Shown here: piece after piece, positions 44,774-55,757 of the stretch
Position numbering within the stretch: position 1 is the first letter of the stretch
Layout of the letters: each line of letters starts with the position of its first letter
NCBI GenBank assembly: GCA_902766785.1
Contig: CACXEO010000096.1
Coordinates: forward strand, 1-64,000
Reading direction: 5' to 3'
DNA length: 64,000 nt
Source: Oscillospiraceae bacterium
GTDB lineage: Bacteria > Bacillota > Clostridia > Oscillospirales > Ruminococcaceae
Position numbers and translations under genes: made by a program
The notes under the pieces: generated by a model
What the model was told of the DNA's origin: nothing
Database searches by the model: none
Seen by the model: only the letters and a program-made list of their open reading frames with translations

Positions 44774-44959
44774 TTAGCCTTCTACAACTTCAACCATGTG
44801 AGCAACTTTTGCAAGTTTACCTCTGGTAGCCTCGTTGTCAGGCTGCGCGGAAACGTCACCAATTTTGCGAAGCCCCAGCGCATTTACCGTGGCGATCTGA
44901 TCTTTTTTTCTGCCGGAAAGACCTCTCACGAGCTTTACTTGGATCATTTTATCTGCCAT
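44774..44959 (-). CDS. rpmD: Ribosomal protein L30
   Basis: A 61-residue protein: MADKMIQVKLVRGLSGRKKDQ and LGLRKIGDVSAQPDNEATRGKLAKVAHMV give the family. Confidence 0.97.
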   Translation of the reverse strand: MADKMIQVKLVRGLSGRKKDQIATVNALGLRKIGDVSAQPDNEATRGKLAKVAHMVEVVEG

Positions 44960-44974
44960 GAGTAAAATCCTCCC

Positions 44975-45475
44975 TTACCCTAAAATTTCTTTTACGGATT
45001 TGCCTCTGATCTCTGCCATCTGCTCAGCCGTACGCAGGGATGCAAGTCCGTTGATAGTCGCTCTTACAACGTTGCAGGGATTATTGGAACGCAGAGCCTT
45101 GGTTCTGATATCCTTAATGCCTGTAACTTCAATAACAGCACGAACAGGGCCGCCGGCGATAACGCCAGTACCTTCCGGAGCAGGATTCATCAAAACGCGT
45201 CCGGCGCCAAATTTGCCGATCACTTCATGAGGAATTGTGGTGCCGTTGATAGAAATCTTCATAAGATTTTTCTTCGCGTCTTCAATCCCCTTGCGGATGG
45301 CATCCGGAACCTCGCCGGATTTGCCAAGGCCAAAACCGACGATATCGTTGCCGTCACCAACAACGACCAAGGCAGCGAATTTAAAGATACGGCCTCCCTT
45401 AACGGTTTTAGAAACGCGGTTAATAGCAACCACTTTTTCTTTCAAATCATATGCGTTAGCATCTATAATAGCCAA
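44975..45475 (-). CDS. rpsE: Ribosomal protein S5 (TTG start)
   Basis: A 166-residue protein central to decoding accuracy. [46 protein letters not shown] and the [16 protein letters not shown] segment are diagnostic. The likely start is TTG at 45475, six bases after AGAGGAGG; the longer frame upstream runs into the rplR end and lacks homology. Confidence 0.96.
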   Translation of the reverse strand: MAIIDANAYDLKEKVVAINRVSKTVKGGRIFKFAALVVVGDGNDIVGFGLGKSGEVPDAIRKGIEDAKKNLMKISINGTTIPHEVIGKFGAGRVLMNPAPEGTGVIAGGPVRAVIEVTGIKDIRTKALRSNNPCNVVRATINGLASLRTAEQMAEIRGKSVKEILG

Positions 45476-45489
45476 ATGAATACCTCCTC

Positions 45490-45849
45490 TTAAAACTTGA
45501 GGCCGCATTCGCGGGCTCCCTCAGCCAGTTCCAAAACCCGGCCGTGGTAAATGTAACCGCCGCGGTCGAAAACGACCTCTTCGATTCCCTTTTCCAAGGC
45601 TTTCTTTGCAACCAACTGGCCTACTTTACGAGCGCCTTCCTTGTTGGAGCCGCTTCCTTCAAAATCTTTTTCAATCGACGAAGCCGCAACAAGAGTAACG
45701 CCGTTGACGTCATCTATGATCTGCGCATAGATGTTCTTTGAGGAGCGGAATACATTAAGGCGTGGACGCTCAGGTGTACCGCTGATCTTAGCACGGACTC
45801 TGCGGTGTCTTTTGATTCTGGAATTGATTCCAGCAGTCTTTTTCACCAT
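45490..45849 (-). CDS. rplR: Ribosomal protein L18
   Basis: A 119-residue 5S rRNA-binding protein: [37 protein letters not shown] and [27 protein letters not shown]. Confidence 0.98.
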   Translation of the reverse strand: MVKKTAGINSRIKRHRRVRAKISGTPERPRLNVFRSSKNIYAQIIDDVNGVTLVAASSIEKDFEGSGSNKEGARKVGQLVAKKALEKGIEEVVFDRGGYIYHGRVLELAEGARECGLKF

Positions 45850-45868
45850 TCTAAGTCAACTCCTTTAA

Positions 45869-46414
45869 TTACTTCTTGCCCTTACCGGCTTTACCTTCTT
45901 TACGCTGAATATATTCGCCAGCATACTTAATACCTTTGCCTTTATACGGCTCCGGCGGACGTTTTTCGCGAACTTCAGCGGCAAACTGACCGACTTTCTG
46001 TTTGTCCGGCCCCGAGATTATAATTTTATTCGGGCTCGGAACTTCAATAGAGATATCAGCGTTCTCTGAGAAAACTACCTGGTGTGAAAAACCAAGGTTC
46101 ATCACAAGGTCTTTTCCCTGCTTCGCCGCACGGTAACCAACACCGTTAATCTCAAGTTCTTTCGTAAAACCGCTGGTAACGCCCTCTACCATATTTGCAA
46201 TCAGGGTACGGGTCAAACCATGCAGGCTTTTGTGTTCTTTATCCTCGCTCGGGCGGTTCACGTTAATAACGCTTCCGTCAAGAGCAACCAGCATATCTTT
46301 ATGAAAATCTCTTTCAAGTGTTCCCTTGGGACCTTTGACAACAATATGGTTGCCGTTGATCTTTACGTCTACACCGGAGGGAACATCGATGGGCTTTCTA
46401 CCAATACGTGACAT
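45869..46414 (-). CDS. rplF: Ribosomal protein L6
   Basis: A 181-residue protein. [19 protein letters not shown] at the start and [33 protein letters not shown] near the end are typical. Confidence 0.98.
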   Translation of the reverse strand: MSRIGRKPIDVPSGVDVKINGNHIVVKGPKGTLERDFHKDMLVALDGSVINVNRPSEDKEHKSLHGLTRTLIANMVEGVTSGFTKELEINGVGYRAAKQGKDLVMNLGFSHQVVFSENADISIEVPSPNKIIISGPDKQKVGQFAAEVREKRPPEPYKGKGIKYAGEYIQRKEGKAGKGKK

Positions 46415-46431
46415 ACGACGCTTACCTCCTT

Positions 46432-46830
46432 TTACCAGATAAACGCGAGAACTTCGCCGCCGACGTTCGCTTTGCGCGCCGCTTTGTCAGTCATGAGTCC
46501 TTTAGAAGTGGAAAGAATTGCCACACCAAGGCCTTTCATAACTTTCGGCATATCCTCAACGTTTGTATAAATACGCAGGCCCGGTTTGGAAACTCTGCGC
46601 AAACCTGTAATCACCTGGGACTTGTTTTCACCGTATTTTAATGTAATACGGATGATCCCCTGCTTTCCGTCTTCAATGACCTGAAAGCTTTTTACATAAC
46701 CCTCGTCAACAAGAATTTGGGCAATTGCCTTTTTCATGTTGGATGCGGGTATATCCACCGTGTCGTGTTTTGCTGTATTTGCGTTCCGGATCCGGGTGAG
46801 CATATCAGCAACTGTATCGGTGATTTGCAT
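46432..46830 (-). CDS. rpsH: Ribosomal protein S8
   Basis: A 132-residue rRNA-binding protein: [29 protein letters not shown] and [31 protein letters not shown]. Confidence 0.98.
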   Translation of the reverse strand: MQITDTVADMLTRIRNANTAKHDTVDIPASNMKKAIAQILVDEGYVKSFQVIEDGKQGIIRITLKYGENKSQVITGLRRVSKPGLRIYTNVEDMPKVMKGLGVAILSTSKGLMTDKAARKANVGGEVLAFIW

Positions 46831-46858
46831 GCCGTCAACCTCCTTTGCTTCTAGCAGC

Positions 46859-47044
46859 TTACCAGCTTGCTTTTTTCACGCCCGGGATCTGGCCCTTGTA
46901 AGCCAGCTCTCTGAAACAGATACGGCAGATGCCGTATTTTCTCAGATAGGCGTGCGGTCTTCCGCAGATTTTACACCTGTTATAGGCACGGGTGGAAAAC
47001 TTCGGCTCTCTCTGCTGTTTTACCTTCATGGACGTTTTAGCCAT
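46859..47044 (-). CDS. rpsN: Ribosomal protein S14, zinc type
   Basis: A 61-residue short S14 with CKICGRPH and CRIC zinc pairs, the C+ form. It ends with [15 protein letters not shown]. Confidence 0.98.
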   Translation of the reverse strand: MAKTSMKVKQQREPKFSTRAYNRCKICGRPHAYLRKYGICRICFRELAYKGQIPGVKKASW

Positions 47045-47059
47045 TGATTGTTTCCTCCC

Positions 47060-47599
47060 TTATTTTTCAAACGGAGCGCCCATGAGAGACAAAAGCTCTC
47101 TGGCCTCTTCATCTGTTTTTGCAGTGGTGACAAAGCAGATATCCATACCTCTGACCTTGTCAATCTTATCATAATCAATCTCTGGGAAAATGAGCTGCTC
47201 TTTCAGGCCCATGTTGTAGTTGCCGCGCCCGTCAAAGGAGTTCGGGTTGATCCCCCGGAAGTCTCTTACACGGGGGAGAGCAACGTTGAACAGACGGTCG
47301 ACAAACTCATACATATTTTCGGCGCGCAGGGTAACTTTTGCGCCAATATCCATTCCCTCACGGAGTTTAAAGTTCGCTACAGATTTTTTCGCCTTGCAAA
47401 CGATTGGTTTCTGGCCGGTGATAGCCGCCAGATCAGCCATAATCGCGTCGATAACCTTGCTGTTGTCACGTGCTTCGCCGCAGCCAACATTGATTACAAC
47501 CTTTTCAAGCTTCGGAATCTGCATGACGCTTTTGTAGCCAAACTTTTTCATCATAGCAGGGGCAATATCTTTCACATAAGCATCTTTCAGTCTTGCCAT
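47060..47599 (-). CDS. rplE: Ribosomal protein L5
   Basis: A 179-residue 5S rRNA-binding protein: [47 protein letters not shown] and [24 protein letters not shown]. Confidence 0.98.
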   Translation of the reverse strand: MARLKDAYVKDIAPAMMKKFGYKSVMQIPKLEKVVINVGCGEARDNSKVIDAIMADLAAITGQKPIVCKAKKSVANFKLREGMDIGAKVTLRAENMYEFVDRLFNVALPRVRDFRGINPNSFDGRGNYNMGLKEQLIFPEIDYDKIDKVRGMDICFVTTAKTDEEARELLSLMGAPFEK

Positions 47600-47615
47600 G
47601 TTTTTTCCTCCTCAC

Positions 47616-47933
47616 TTAAAAGGTTGCGCCGCATTTTTTACAAAGGCGCTCTTTTTTGCCGTCCTCGGCAACTTTATGGCCAACTCTTGTCGGCTTTTTG
47701 CATTTCGGGCAGACCAGCTGAACCTTGCATGCATAAATTGGGGACTCGGCTTTTACGATACCGCCGGTTTCACCCATTCTTTTCGGTTTTACGTGTTTGC
47801 TGATGATGTTGCAGCCTTCCACGATTACCTTCTGCTCGGAAGGGCTGACTTCCAGGACCTTGCCCTGTTTGCCTTTGTCCTTGCCGGTCAGGATAACAAC
47901 CATATCCTCGCTTTTAACGTGTACTTTATTCAT
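47616..47933 (-). CDS. rplX: Ribosomal protein L24
   Basis: A 105-residue KOW-domain protein: [26 protein letters not shown] and the C-terminal [14 protein letters not shown]...CKKCGATF, which forms a zinc-like four-cysteine end. The ATG at 47933 follows GGAGGTGC; an upstream ATG overlapping rplN is not used. Confidence 0.97.
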   Translation of the reverse strand: MNKVHVKSEDMVVILTGKDKGKQGKVLEVSPSEQKVIVEGCNIISKHVKPKRMGETGGIVKAESPIYACKVQLVCPKCKKPTRVGHKVAEDGKKERLCKKCGATF

Positions 47934-47950
47934 TCTAAGCGCACCTCCAA

Positions 47951-48319
47951 TCAAAGTACTTCGGGCGCAAGCGAAAGGATCTTGAGATATTCTTTCTCAC
48001 GGAGCTCTCTCGCAACAGGCCCAAAAATACGGGTGCCTCTCGGGTTTTTATCATCACGGATGATAACAGCCGCGTTTTCGTCGAAACGGATATAAGTACC
48101 GTCGTCACGACGAACCCCTTTCGCGGAACGGACGATAACTGCTTTTACTACATCGCCTTTTTTAACAACGCCGCCGGGTGTTGCTTTTTTGACTGAAGCA
48201 ACAACAACGTCGCCAATATTAGCGTACCTTCTGCGGGAACCGCCCAACACACGGATACACATAAGCTCTTTCGCACCGGTATTGTCGGCAACCTTCAGGT
48301 AACTCTGCATCTGTATCAC
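47951..48319 (-). CDS. rplN: Ribosomal protein L14 (GTG start)
   Basis: A 122-residue protein: [33 protein letters not shown] and [19 protein letters not shown]. The start codon is GTG with AAAGGAGG upstream. Confidence 0.97.
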   Translation of the reverse strand: MIQMQSYLKVADNTGAKELMCIRVLGGSRRRYANIGDVVVASVKKATPGGVVKKGDVVKAVIVRSAKGVRRDDGTYIRFDENAAVIIRDDKNPRGTRIFGPVARELREKEYLKILSLAPEVL

Positions 48320-48343
48320 AGTGCATGCCTCCTTTCGGCATCA

Positions 48344-48607
48344 TTATTTCGCTTTTTCAATAATCTCTAAAACTCTCCATCTTTTGTCTTTGGACAAAGG
48401 ACGGGTTTCCATAATTTCCACCTTATCGCCAATGTTGCAGACGTTGCCTTCATCATGGGCTTTAAGCTTAACGGTGCGTTTGATAATCTTTTTATAAAGA
48501 GGATGTCTTACATTGTCGGCAATGGAAACGACAACCGTTTTGTCCATTTTGTTGCTGACAACCGTGCCTACCCTCGTTTTTCTGAGGTTTCTCTCACTCA
48601 CAGCCAA
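48344..48607 (-). CDS. rpsQ: Ribosomal protein S17
   Basis: An 87-residue OB-fold protein: [47 protein letters not shown]. Confidence 0.98.
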   Translation of the reverse strand: MAVSERNLRKTRVGTVVSNKMDKTVVVSIADNVRHPLYKKIIKRTVKLKAHDEGNVCNIGDKVEIMETRPLSKDKRWRVLEIIEKAK

Positions 48608-48618
48608 ATCCCCCTTCC

Positions 48619-48825
48619 TTACTTCTCAGCGGTTTCCTTGAGTTCGCGCTCGCGAAGAACAGTTTTGTAACGAGCAATATCTCTTTTTACAGCCTTGATG
48701 CGCTGCGGATTCTCAAGCTGGTTGACCGCGAGCTGGAAGCGCAGATTGAAAAGCTCCGCTTTCAAATCGCTCACCTTCTGGTTAATCTCGGTAAGTGACA
48801 AGTCACGAATTTCTACAGCTTTCAT
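48619..48825 (-). CDS. rpmC: Ribosomal protein L29
   Basis: A 68-residue helical protein at the exit tunnel: [39 protein letters not shown]. Its start overlaps the rplP stop by one base (TAATG). Confidence 0.98.
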   Translation of the reverse strand: MKAVEIRDLSLTEINQKVSDLKAELFNLRFQLAVNQLENPQRIKAVKRDIARYKTVLRERELKETAEK

Positions 48826-49250
48826 TATTGCTCACCGCCTGTCTGTTCCTTAGATACGAATTTACATTTGATCGGCAGCTTATGCATAGCAAGACGCATA
48901 GCCTCTCTGGCAGCTTCTTCGGAAACGCCGGCGATCTCAAAGAGAACCCTGCCCGGCTTTACGACAGCCACCCAATACTCCGGGGAACCTTTACCGGAAC
49001 CCATTCGGGTTTCAGCCGGTTTTTCGGTAACCGGTTTATCCGGGAAAATTTTAATCCAAACCTGACCGCCACGTTTGATGTAACGGGTCATGGCAATACG
49101 GGCCGCCTCAATCTGGTTAGAGGTGATCCATGCCGGCTGCAAGGCCTGCAGGCCATACTCGCCGTGAGAAACCGTGTTGCCACGGGTTGCTTTACCAGTC
49201 ATGCGCCCTCTGTGGACACGACGGTATTTTACGCGCTTCGGTAACAGCAT
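48825..49250 (-). CDS. rplP: Ribosomal protein L16
   Basis: A 141-residue protein: [25 protein letters not shown] and the [22 protein letters not shown] segment with the arginine-containing loop. Start overlaps the rpsC stop by one base. Confidence 0.98.
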   Translation of the reverse strand: MLLPKRVKYRRVHRGRMTGKATRGNTVSHGEYGLQALQPAWITSNQIEAARIAMTRYIKRGGQVWIKIFPDKPVTEKPAETRMGSGKGSPEYWVAVVKPGRVLFEIAGVSEEAAREAMRLAMHKLPIKCKFVSKEQTGGEQ

Positions 49251-49969
49251 TACTTGCTACCTCCTTCCCTACGGGGTCTTCTGCGGTTGTCGGTTCTCGA
49301 GTTTCTTTCATTTCTGCGGGCGGAAGAAGCTCCAACCTCACCTTTGAGAACCTCACCTTTATAAATCCATGTCTTTACGCCAATTTTGCCGTAGGTAGTA
49401 TTCGCTTCAGCAAAACCGTAGTCAATATCAGCACGGATAGTCTGAAGGGGAATTGTCCCTTCGTGATAGCTTTCGGAACGGGCAATTTCAGCACCGCCCA
49501 GACGGCCGGAAACGGTGGTCTTGATCCCTTTTGCACCAAGTCTCATCGTTCTGCCAATACACTGTTTCATCGCACGTCTGAAAGAAATTCTGCGCTCAAG
49601 CTGGGAAGCAATGTTCTCAGCAACCAGCTGTGCGTTAAGATCCGGCTGTTTTACCTCAACGATGTTGATTAACACCGTTTTCCCAAGCATTTTCTGCAGG
49701 GTAGCGCGGAGTTTTTCAATTTCAGACCCGCCGCGGCCAATGACAAGCCCCGGTTTTGCGCAATGGATATGAATTCTGACTTTAAGAGCGTCGCGCTCGA
49801 TTTCGATCCGCGGAACGCCTGCTGCGTACAAGTTCTTTTTCAAATATTTACGAACCTTGTAATCCTCAACGAGAGTGTCGCCGAAAGCAGCATCGTTAAC
49901 AAACCAGCGGGAATCCCAGTCTTTGATAACGCCCACTCTAAAGCCGTGTGGGTTTACTTTCTGTCCCAT
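49250..49969 (-). CDS. rpsC: Ribosomal protein S3
   Basis: A 239-residue KH-domain protein: [44 protein letters not shown] (GxxG KH loop) and [24 protein letters not shown] basic, low-complexity tail ([20 protein letters not shown]) ends it. Confidence 0.98.
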   Translation of the reverse strand: MGQKVNPHGFRVGVIKDWDSRWFVNDAAFGDTLVEDYKVRKYLKKNLYAAGVPRIEIERDALKVRIHIHCAKPGLVIGRGGSEIEKLRATLQKMLGKTVLINIVEVKQPDLNAQLVAENIASQLERRISFRRAMKQCIGRTMRLGAKGIKTTVSGRLGGAEIARSESYHEGTIPLQTIRADIDYGFAEANTTYGKIGVKTWIYKGEVLKGEVGASSARRNERNSRTDNRRRPRREGGSK

Positions 49970-49989
49970 AGTTTACCTCCTCTTTCAGC

Positions 49990-50325
49990 TTATTCCTTTT
50001 CCTTCAGGACCAGGGTGATGTGCGAAGTTCTTTTAAGCACTTTAAACGCTCTGCCCTGCGCTCTCGGACGGATCCGTTTCAGGGTCGGTCCCGGGCACAC
50101 AAAGCACTCCGCTACATAAAGCTCGTCTCTGTTCATATTGTGATTATTTTCGGCGTTAGCAATAGCTGATGCCAGAAGTTTTACCAGAGGCTCACACGCG
50201 GCTTTCGGTGTGTTTTTCAAGATCGCCATAGCGAGGTCGGCCGGCTTATTGCGGATTAAATCCAGAACAATCTGAACCTTTCTCGGGGCGATACGGGCAT
50301 GTCTGAGGTAAGCCCTTGCTTCCAT
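49990..50325 (-). CDS. rplV: Ribosomal protein L22
   Basis: A 111-residue tunnel protein: [26 protein letters not shown] and [33 protein letters not shown]. Confidence 0.98.
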   Translation of the reverse strand: MEARAYLRHARIAPRKVQIVLDLIRNKPADLAMAILKNTPKAACEPLVKLLASAIANAENNHNMNRDELYVAECFVCPGPTLKRIRPRAQGRAFKVLKRTSHITLVLKEKE

Positions 50326-50344
50326 TCAAAATCCTCCTTCCGGC

Positions 50345-50629
50345 CTATTTCTTACCGTTATTTGATGTCTTGGAACCAGCATGGCCCTTATAGGTTCTGG
50401 TCGGAGCAAACTCGCCGAGCTTGTGTCCTACCATATCCTCAGTCACATAGACCGGAACATGCTTGCGTCCATCGTGAACTGCAAACGTATGACCAACAAA
50501 ATCCGGGAAAATGGTGGAAGCGCGGCTCCAGGTCTTCAGGACGACCTTTTCCCCGTTTTCGTTCATTTTCTGAACGCGTTCCAACAGAACCGGCTGTACA
50601 TATGGTCCCTTCTTAACACTTCTGCCCAT
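50345..50629 (-). CDS. rpsS: Ribosomal protein S19
   Basis: A 94-residue protein: [19 protein letters not shown] and [42 protein letters not shown]. Confidence 0.98.
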   Translation of the reverse strand: MGRSVKKGPYVQPVLLERVQKMNENGEKVVLKTWSRASTIFPDFVGHTFAVHDGRKHVPVYVTEDMVGHKLGEFAPTRTYKGHAGSKTSNNGKK

Positions 50630-50652
50630 AGATTCATCTGTCTCCTTTCCGA

Positions 50653-51486
50653 TTACTTCGCATTTCTGCGTTTTACGATAAACTTATCGGAGCGATGATG
50701 TTTCGCACGGGTCTTGTAACCCAGGGTCGGTTTACCCCAAGGCGTAACAGGTCCGGGACGTCCGATAGGAGATTTACCTTCACCACCGCCATGCGGATGG
50801 TCGTTCGGGTTCATAACGGAACCACGCACACTCGGGCGCCAGCCCATGTGACGTTTTTTACCGGCTTTACCGATGTTGGTGTTCTCATGGTCGGTATTGC
50901 CGACCTGGCCGATAGTAGCCATGCAGTTCGCCGGAATATTTCTCTGCTCGCCGGAGGGGAGACGGATCAGCGCATAAACGCCCTCTTTCGCCATCAGCTG
51001 CGCCATGTTGCCGGCGGATCTTACCAGCTGCGCACCTTTACCCGGGTAGAGCTCGATGTTGTGAATAACGGTACCAACCGGAATTGCACTCAGCGGAAGG
51101 GCGTTTCCCGGTTTGATGTCCGCGTCTGCGCCGGCTCTTACGGTATCGCCGATTTTCAAGCCGATCGGCGCAATGATGTAGCGCTTCTCGCCGTCCTCAT
51201 ACTGTACAAGCGCAATGTGGGCCGAGCGGTTCGGGTCATACTCAAGAGTCATAACCTGAGCGTTCATGCCGACCTTGTCGCGTTTGAAGTCAATAACGCG
51301 GTATTTTTTTCTGTTTCCGCCGCCGTGGTGGCGAACAGTGATTCTGCCGTAGCTGTTGCGTCCGGAGGTCTTCTTGAGCGGCTCAAGCAGGCTTTTCTCC
51401 GGCGCTACTTTAGACAACCCGGAATAGTCTACGACGGTCATGTTACGTCTGGACGGGGTTGTTGGCTTGTAGCTTTTAATTGCCAT
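50653..51486 (-). CDS. rplB: Ribosomal protein L2
   Basis: A 277-residue protein near the peptidyl transferase centre: [47 protein letters not shown] and [22 protein letters not shown]. The ATG at 51486 has AAGGAG upstream. Confidence 0.98.
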   Translation of the reverse strand: MAIKSYKPTTPSRRNMTVVDYSGLSKVAPEKSLLEPLKKTSGRNSYGRITVRHHGGGNRKKYRVIDFKRDKVGMNAQVMTLEYDPNRSAHIALVQYEDGEKRYIIAPIGLKIGDTVRAGADADIKPGNALPLSAIPVGTVIHNIELYPGKGAQLVRSAGNMAQLMAKEGVYALIRLPSGEQRNIPANCMATIGQVGNTDHENTNIGKAGKKRHMGWRPSVRGSVMNPNDHPHGGGEGKSPIGRPGPVTPWGKPTLGYKTRAKHHRSDKFIVKRRNAK

Positions 51487-51577
51487 TATTTTCACTCCTT
51501 GTTTCGGTTTAGCGAGGGCGTTTGGCACCGCCCTCATACATCACCGCCCGGAAAAAATCCGGACTGTCACAAAGGCA

Positions 51578-51871
51578 TTATGCCAGGCTTTCAAAAATTT
51601 CGATTCCCTTAGAATCCTCGGTCAGGGTAACAATTGCCTTTTTCCAGTCGGGCTGGTAACCGGCATTCATCCCTACGCGTTTGGCGCGGCCTTTGCAGTT
51701 CATGGTGTTAACTTTCTGAACCTTCACGCCGAACAGAGCCTCAACCGCCTGGGCGATTTCAATTTTGTTGGAATCCTTTGCGACCTTAAAGGTGTATTTC
51801 TTATCCGCAACGGCCGTGATGGACTTTTCCGTCATGATCGGGCGGAGGATGATATCCTGCGGTGCTTTCAT
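51578..51871 (-). CDS. rplW: Ribosomal protein L23
   Basis: A 97-residue protein at the tunnel exit, docking site for trigger factor and SRP: DIILRPIMTEKSITAVADKKYTFKVAKDSNKIEIAQAVE. Its start overlaps the rplD stop by one base. Confidence 0.98.
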   Translation of the reverse strand: MKAPQDIILRPIMTEKSITAVADKKYTFKVAKDSNKIEIAQAVEALFGVKVQKVNTMNCKGRAKRVGMNAGYQPDWKKAIVTLTEDSKGIEIFESLA

Positions 51872-52494
51872 TACGCGTACACCTCCTCAAGCTTGAGAGC
51901 GGCATCCTTGAGCATGACCACTTTGTCGCAGTTGAGAATGTCGTAAACATTCAGGGTGTTGTACTGGGTTGTCTTCACACCCGGGATGTTGTTCGCACTC
52001 TTAATCACTTTCTGGTCTACAGCCGGCAGGGCAATGAGAACCTTTTTGCCTGCGTCAAGCGCGCTCAGAATGTTGATCATTTCCTTGGTTTTGTATTCTT
52101 CCAACCCGAAGCTGTCGAGAAGAATCATCTCGCCGCCCTGAACCTTAGCGGAGAGCGCGGATTTCAGCGCAAGAACACGAACCTTTTTATTCAGAGCAAA
52201 CCGGTAATCGCGCGGTTTGGGGCCGAGAGCGATGCCGCCGTGTCTCCACTGCGGAGCGCGGATGGAACCCTGTCTCGCATGGCCGGTACCTTTCTGTCTC
52301 CAAGGCTTGCGCCCGCCGCCGCGGACCTCGGTGCGGGTAAGGGTGGACTGTGTGCCCTGGCGCTGGTTTGCCAGGAAATTCACCACAGCCATATGCATAA
52401 CCTCTTTGTTCGGGGTTATGCCGAAAATAGCGTCAGAAAGCTCCATCGTGGAAACCTCTTTGCCGTTTTTATCCAGTACTTTCATGCTTGGCAT
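51871..52494 (-). CDS. rplD: Ribosomal protein L4
   Basis: A 207-residue protein: ANQRQGTQSTLTRTEVRGGGRKPWRQKGTGHARQGSIRAPQWRHGG is the extended tunnel loop. In other bacteria L4 represses the S10 operon through its leader. Confidence 0.98.
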   Translation of the reverse strand: MPSMKVLDKNGKEVSTMELSDAIFGITPNKEVMHMAVVNFLANQRQGTQSTLTRTEVRGGGRKPWRQKGTGHARQGSIRAPQWRHGGIALGPKPRDYRFALNKKVRVLALKSALSAKVQGGEMILLDSFGLEEYKTKEMINILSALDAGKKVLIALPAVDQKVIKSANNIPGVKTTQYNTLNVYDILNCDKVVMLKDAALKLEEVYA

Positions 52495-52511
52495 GTTGCT
52501 TCCTCCTTCCG

Positions 52512-53147
52512 TTAAGCTTTCTTCACAGCACTTTTAATGGTGACGATGCCGCCCTTCGGGCCGGGGATCGCGCCTTTGAGTGCAATCAAATTGTTTTCAG
52601 CGTCAACCTTGACAACTTCAAGGTTCTGGACGGTTACGGTCTCCGCACCCATCTGGCCGGGCATTTTCTTGCCCTTCATAATTCTGGACGGGTCAGAGCC
52701 TGCACCCATGGAACCGGCATGTCTGCCAACCGGGCCTGTACCGTGAGTTGCTTTCAGGGATCTGTTGCCATAACGTTTGATGGTACCGGCAAACCCTTTA
52801 CCTTTGCTGATGCCGCAAACGTCGACAATATCACCGGGCTCAAATGTATCAGCCTTGATGATGTCGCCCAGGTTAAGAGCGTCCGGATCATCGAATTTGA
52901 ACTCGTTAAGGGTTCTTTTCACAGCGGCATCCGCTTTTGCGAAATGGCCTTTCTGCGGTTTGTTGGCATTTTTCACACTGATCTCGCCAAAGCCGAGCTG
53001 TACAGCGGAGTAGCCATCGTTTTCAGCGGTCTTTTTCTGGACCACTACGCAAGGGCCGGCTTCTACAACAGTTACCGGGATGACCTTGCCGTTGTCGTCG
53101 AAAATCTGCGTCATGCCGATTTTCTTACCAACGATACCTTTTTTCAT
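52512..53147 (-). CDS. rplC: Ribosomal protein L3
   Basis: A 211-residue protein: [33 protein letters not shown] and [33 protein letters not shown]. Confidence 0.98.
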   Translation of the reverse strand: MKKGIVGKKIGMTQIFDDNGKVIPVTVVEAGPCVVVQKKTAENDGYSAVQLGFGEISVKNANKPQKGHFAKADAAVKRTLNEFKFDDPDALNLGDIIKADTFEPGDIVDVCGISKGKGFAGTIKRYGNRSLKATHGTGPVGRHAGSMGAGSDPSRIMKGKKMPGQMGAETVTVQNLEVVKVDAENNLIALKGAIPGPKGGIVTIKSAVKKA

Positions 53148-53211
53148 TGTCTTTCCTCCTATTCGGTTATTGGTTGACGGAAACCGCCAACTTGACCTGC
53201 GCCGCAGTTTC

Positions 53212-53523
53212 TTAGAGTTTAATCTCCAGTTCTACGCCGGCAGGAAGCTCAAGACCCTGTAAAGCCTCAACAGTTTTGTTGGACGGCCTTAAAATGTCAA
53301 TGAGTCTTTTGTGGGTTCTCATCTCGAACTGTTCCCGGCTGTCTTTGTACTTATGAACAGCACGAAGAATGGTTACGATCTCCTTTTCGGTCGGGAGCGG
53401 AATCGGGCCGGACACCCTTGCTCCTGTACGTTTTGCAGTCTCCACAATTTTGGCCGCCGCAGCGTCTACCAAGCTGTGATCGTAACTTTTGAGCCTGATT
53501 CTGATTTTTTCTTTGACTGCCAC
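53212..53523 (-). CDS. rpsJ: Ribosomal protein S10 (GTG start)
   Basis: A 103-residue protein also known as Nus[48 protein letters not shown] place the start at GTG 53523, giving [12 protein letters not shown], because AAGGAGG lies eight bases upstream; an ATG six bases earlier is only two bases from that site. It heads the S10 operon. Confidence 0.95.
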   Translation of the reverse strand: MAVKEKIRIRLKSYDHSLVDAAAAKIVETAKRTGARVSGPIPLPTEKEIVTILRAVHKYKDSREQFEMRTHKRLIDILRPSNKTVEALQGLELPAGVELEIKL

Positions 53524-53840
53524 TTTCATCGCCTCCTTAGAATTGTTCGCGGTGAACATCAATTTCCGAACACGGCGCCGTGTGTTTCGTGATACTCCAT
53601 TAAAAAAACCGAAAAAACACGCAGTTTTTCCGGAATACCAGCATAAGGCCGCAAGAACCCCATACCCATACGACGCAGGCATACTTACCACAGAATAAAA
53701 CCCATGGCAGTTTACACCCTACTACTTGTTCAGTAATTGTTGTCGCCCGGTTTAAAATCGGACATACTCCACGGAAATTTCCCGCCTCAAAGGCGGCCAC
53801 CTCCCGCTTCATCGCATATCTGTCGCAGTCGTGCTTAATT
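53524..53840 (-). promoter_or_regulatory. Long 5' leader of the S10 operon
   Basis: About 315 bases of untranslated leader separate the promoter from rpsJ. On the minus strand it contains GGTGGCCGCCTTTGAGGCGGG, a strong hairpin near 53782-53802, and further stems including the ACGGCGCCGT palindrome near 53572-53582. Leaders of this length in S10 operons mediate L4 control in other bacteria; whether that holds here is an inference. No open frame with a good ribosome-binding site is evident in it. Confidence 0.55.
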
Positions 53841-53869
53841 ATTATACTATACGAGCCGTACAGCGGCAA
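53841..53869 (-). promoter_or_regulatory. Sigma-A promoter of the S10-spc-alpha cluster
   Basis: Minus-strand TTGCCG (53864-53869), 17-base spacer, TATAAT (53841-53846). No other strong promoter was noticed within the 16-kb cluster. Confidence 0.8.
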
Positions 53870-53898
53870 GCAAAATGTTCGTAGAACTTTTTGTAAAT

Positions 53899-53941
53899 AT
53901 CAGACGGATATTTATGCAAATTGCACAAATATCCGTCTGAT
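53899..53941 (-). terminator. Terminator after proS
   Basis: ATCAGACGGATATTT (53899-53913) pairs perfectly with AAATATCCGTCTGAT (53927-53941); the loop itself contains TGCAA/TTGCA. It lies five bases after the proS stop and before the S10 promoter. The T run is interrupted. Confidence 0.7.
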
Positions 53942-53946
53942 CCTTT

Positions 53947-55386
53947 TTAATACTGTTTTCCCCAGTAAACCATGTGCTTCGCCGGTTTCCCGCAGCAGAC
54001 ACAGGTGTCTCCGATTTTCTCCTCTTCAAACGGAATACAGCGGGACTTGACGCCGCCGGTTACATCCTTGAGCTTATCTTCACATTCCGCGTCGCCGCAC
54101 CACATGGCCTTGATGAAGCCGGGGTGGTTCTCCGCGATGTCGAGGAACTCATCGTAATTATGAGCGGTGAAGGTTTTCTCTTCCAGGTTTTTGAGCGCTT
54201 TTTCATAAAGGCCGTCATGGACTGCCTGAAGCACCTGTGGAATTTCGGTCGCTAAATCTTCCAGTTTCACAACAACCTTCTCACGGTTATCGCGGCGAAC
54301 CAATACGCACTGGCCCTGTTCAATATCGCGGGGGCCAATTTCCAGCCGGAGCGGAACGCCCTTCATCTCATACTGGCTGAACTTCCAGCCCGGGGAGTTG
54401 TCGGAGTCGTCGAGTTTCACGCGGAAGGCATCCTTCAGGGAATCTGCAACCTCGCGCGCCTTTTCAAGAACGCCCTCTTTGTGCTGTGCAACCGGGACGA
54501 TTACGACCTGGATCGGGGCGATCTTCGGCGGGAGGATCAGCCCGCTGTCGTCGCCGTGTACCATGATGATCGCGCCGATCATTCGGGTGGAGACGCCCCA
54601 GGAGGTCTGGTGCGGGTATTGCAGAGTGTTGTCCCGCCCGGTGAAGGTGATTCCGAAGCTTTTGGCAAAGCCGTCTCCAAAGTAATGGGAGGTACCGCCC
54701 TGCAGGGCGACGCCGTTGTGCATCATCGGCTCGATGGTATAGGTGGCAACCGCGCCGGCGAATTTCTCTTTTTCAGTCTTCTGCCCTTTCACGACTGGGA
54801 TCGCCAAGGATTCTTTATAAAAGTCCGCATAGACATTCAGCATCCGCATCGTCTCCGCCTGTGCTTCTTCAGCGGTTTCGTGCATGGTGTGACCTTCCTG
54901 CCAGAGGAACTCCGAGTTGCGGAGGAACGGGCGGGTGGTCTTCTCCCAGCGCATGACCGAGCACCACTGGTTGTAGAGCTTGGGCAGGTCGCGGTAGGAG
55001 TTAATGATCTTCGCGTAATGCTCGCAGAAAAGTACTTCAGAGGTCGGACGGATGCAAAGCCGTTCGCTCAGCTTTTCCTGCCCGCCCTGGGTAACCCAGG
55101 CGACCTCGGGCGCAAAGCCCTCGACATGGTCCTTCTCCTTCTGAAGCAGGCTTTCAGGGATCAGCATCGGCATATAGACGTTTTCGTGGCCCGTCGCCTT
55201 GAAACGGGCGTCCAGATCCTTCTGGATGTTTTCCCAGATGGCGTAACCGTAAGGGCGGAATACCATACAGCCCTTGACGCTGGAGTAGTCGATCATCTCG
55301 GCTTTCTTCACAACATCGGTGTACCACTGTGCGAAATCTTCTTCCATCGAGGTAATGGCCTCGACCATTTTTTTCTGCTGTGCCAT
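53947..55386 (-). CDS. proS: Prolyl-tRNA synthetase, archaeal/eukaryotic type
   Basis: A 479-residue class II synthetase of the short ProS form lacking the INS editing domain. Motif 2 is in [31 protein letters not shown], motif 3 in [21 protein letters not shown], and the extra C-terminal zinc domain carries WCGDAEC and [18 protein letters not shown], ending in the Tyr typical of this type. It charges tRNA-Pro. It is monocistronic with its own promoter; no T-box leader is visible. Confidence 0.97.
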   Translation of the reverse strand: MAQQKKMVEAITSMEEDFAQWYTDVVKKAEMIDYSSVKGCMVFRPYGYAIWENIQKDLDARFKATGHENVYMPMLIPESLLQKEKDHVEGFAPEVAWVTQGGQEKLSERLCIRPTSEVLFCEHYAKIINSYRDLPKLYNQWCSVMRWEKTTRPFLRNSEFLWQEGHTMHETAEEAQAETMRMLNVYADFYKESLAIPVVKGQKTEKEKFAGAVATYTIEPMMHNGVALQGGTSHYFGDGFAKSFGITFTGRDNTLQYPHQTSWGVSTRMIGAIIMVHGDDSGLILPPKIAPIQVVIVPVAQHKEGVLEKAREVADSLKDAFRVKLDDSDNSPGWKFSQYEMKGVPLRLEIGPRDIEQGQCVLVRRDNREKVVVKLEDLATEIPQVLQAVHDGLYEKALKNLEEKTFTAHNYDEFLDIAENHPGFIKAMWCGDAECEDKLKDVTGGVKSRCIPFEEEKIGDTCVCCGKPAKHMVYWGKQY

Positions 55387-55447
55387 GTTTGTTCAATATC
55401 CTTTCAAAAAGGGGCTGTCCCCTTCAAAATACCGGTATAACTGTTTT

Positions 55448-55476
55448 ATTTTAGCATGGGGCGGCGGGTTTGGCAA
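55448..55476 (-). promoter_or_regulatory. Sigma-A promoter for proS
   Basis: Minus-strand TTGCCA (55471-55476), 17-base spacer, TAAAAT (55448-55453). The 60-base leader contains a short AAGGGG/CCCCTT hairpin only. Confidence 0.7.
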
Positions 55477-55500
55477 GGGGCTGGGGAAACATCGTGCGTA

Positions 55501-55757
55501 TTATTCCTCTTTTTTCAAAGCGGGCCTGTTTTCAAGAAGGTCAAAAGCCTGGCACGGCTTTATATGATAAAACCGGCAAAGCGCCAGCAGGTACGCAACG
55601 CCAAAATCGCCGCCTTCTTCCATGTCCCGCAGGACGCCCTGCGGGATTCCCGTTCCCCAGCAAGCTCTTCCAGCGTCCAGCTGCCGAACCTGCGCAAAAG
55701 CTTAAAATTTTCCCGCATTTGGTCAAGATACTGTTGATTGAGCTCTTTGATGTTCAA
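55501..55757 (-). pseudogene. XRE-family HTH regulator broken by a one-base deletion
   Basis: From a TTG at 55757 one frame reads MNIKELNQQYLDQMRENF then RRFGSWTLEELAGE, the first half of an XRE helix-turn-helix domain, and then turns to nonsense. A second frame, shifted by one base, continues GIPQGVLRDMEEGGDFG and YLLALCRFYHIKPCQAFDLL to a stop at 55501. Adding one base near 55651 joins them as ELAGELGIPQGV, giving an 85-residue regulator. The frame arithmetic is short by exactly one base. It is either a decayed gene or a sequencing error. Confidence 0.7.

Noticed and set aside
55387..55460. T-box riboswitch upstream of proS
   Set aside because: The leader is only about 60 bases and lacks a specifier stem or T-box sequence.
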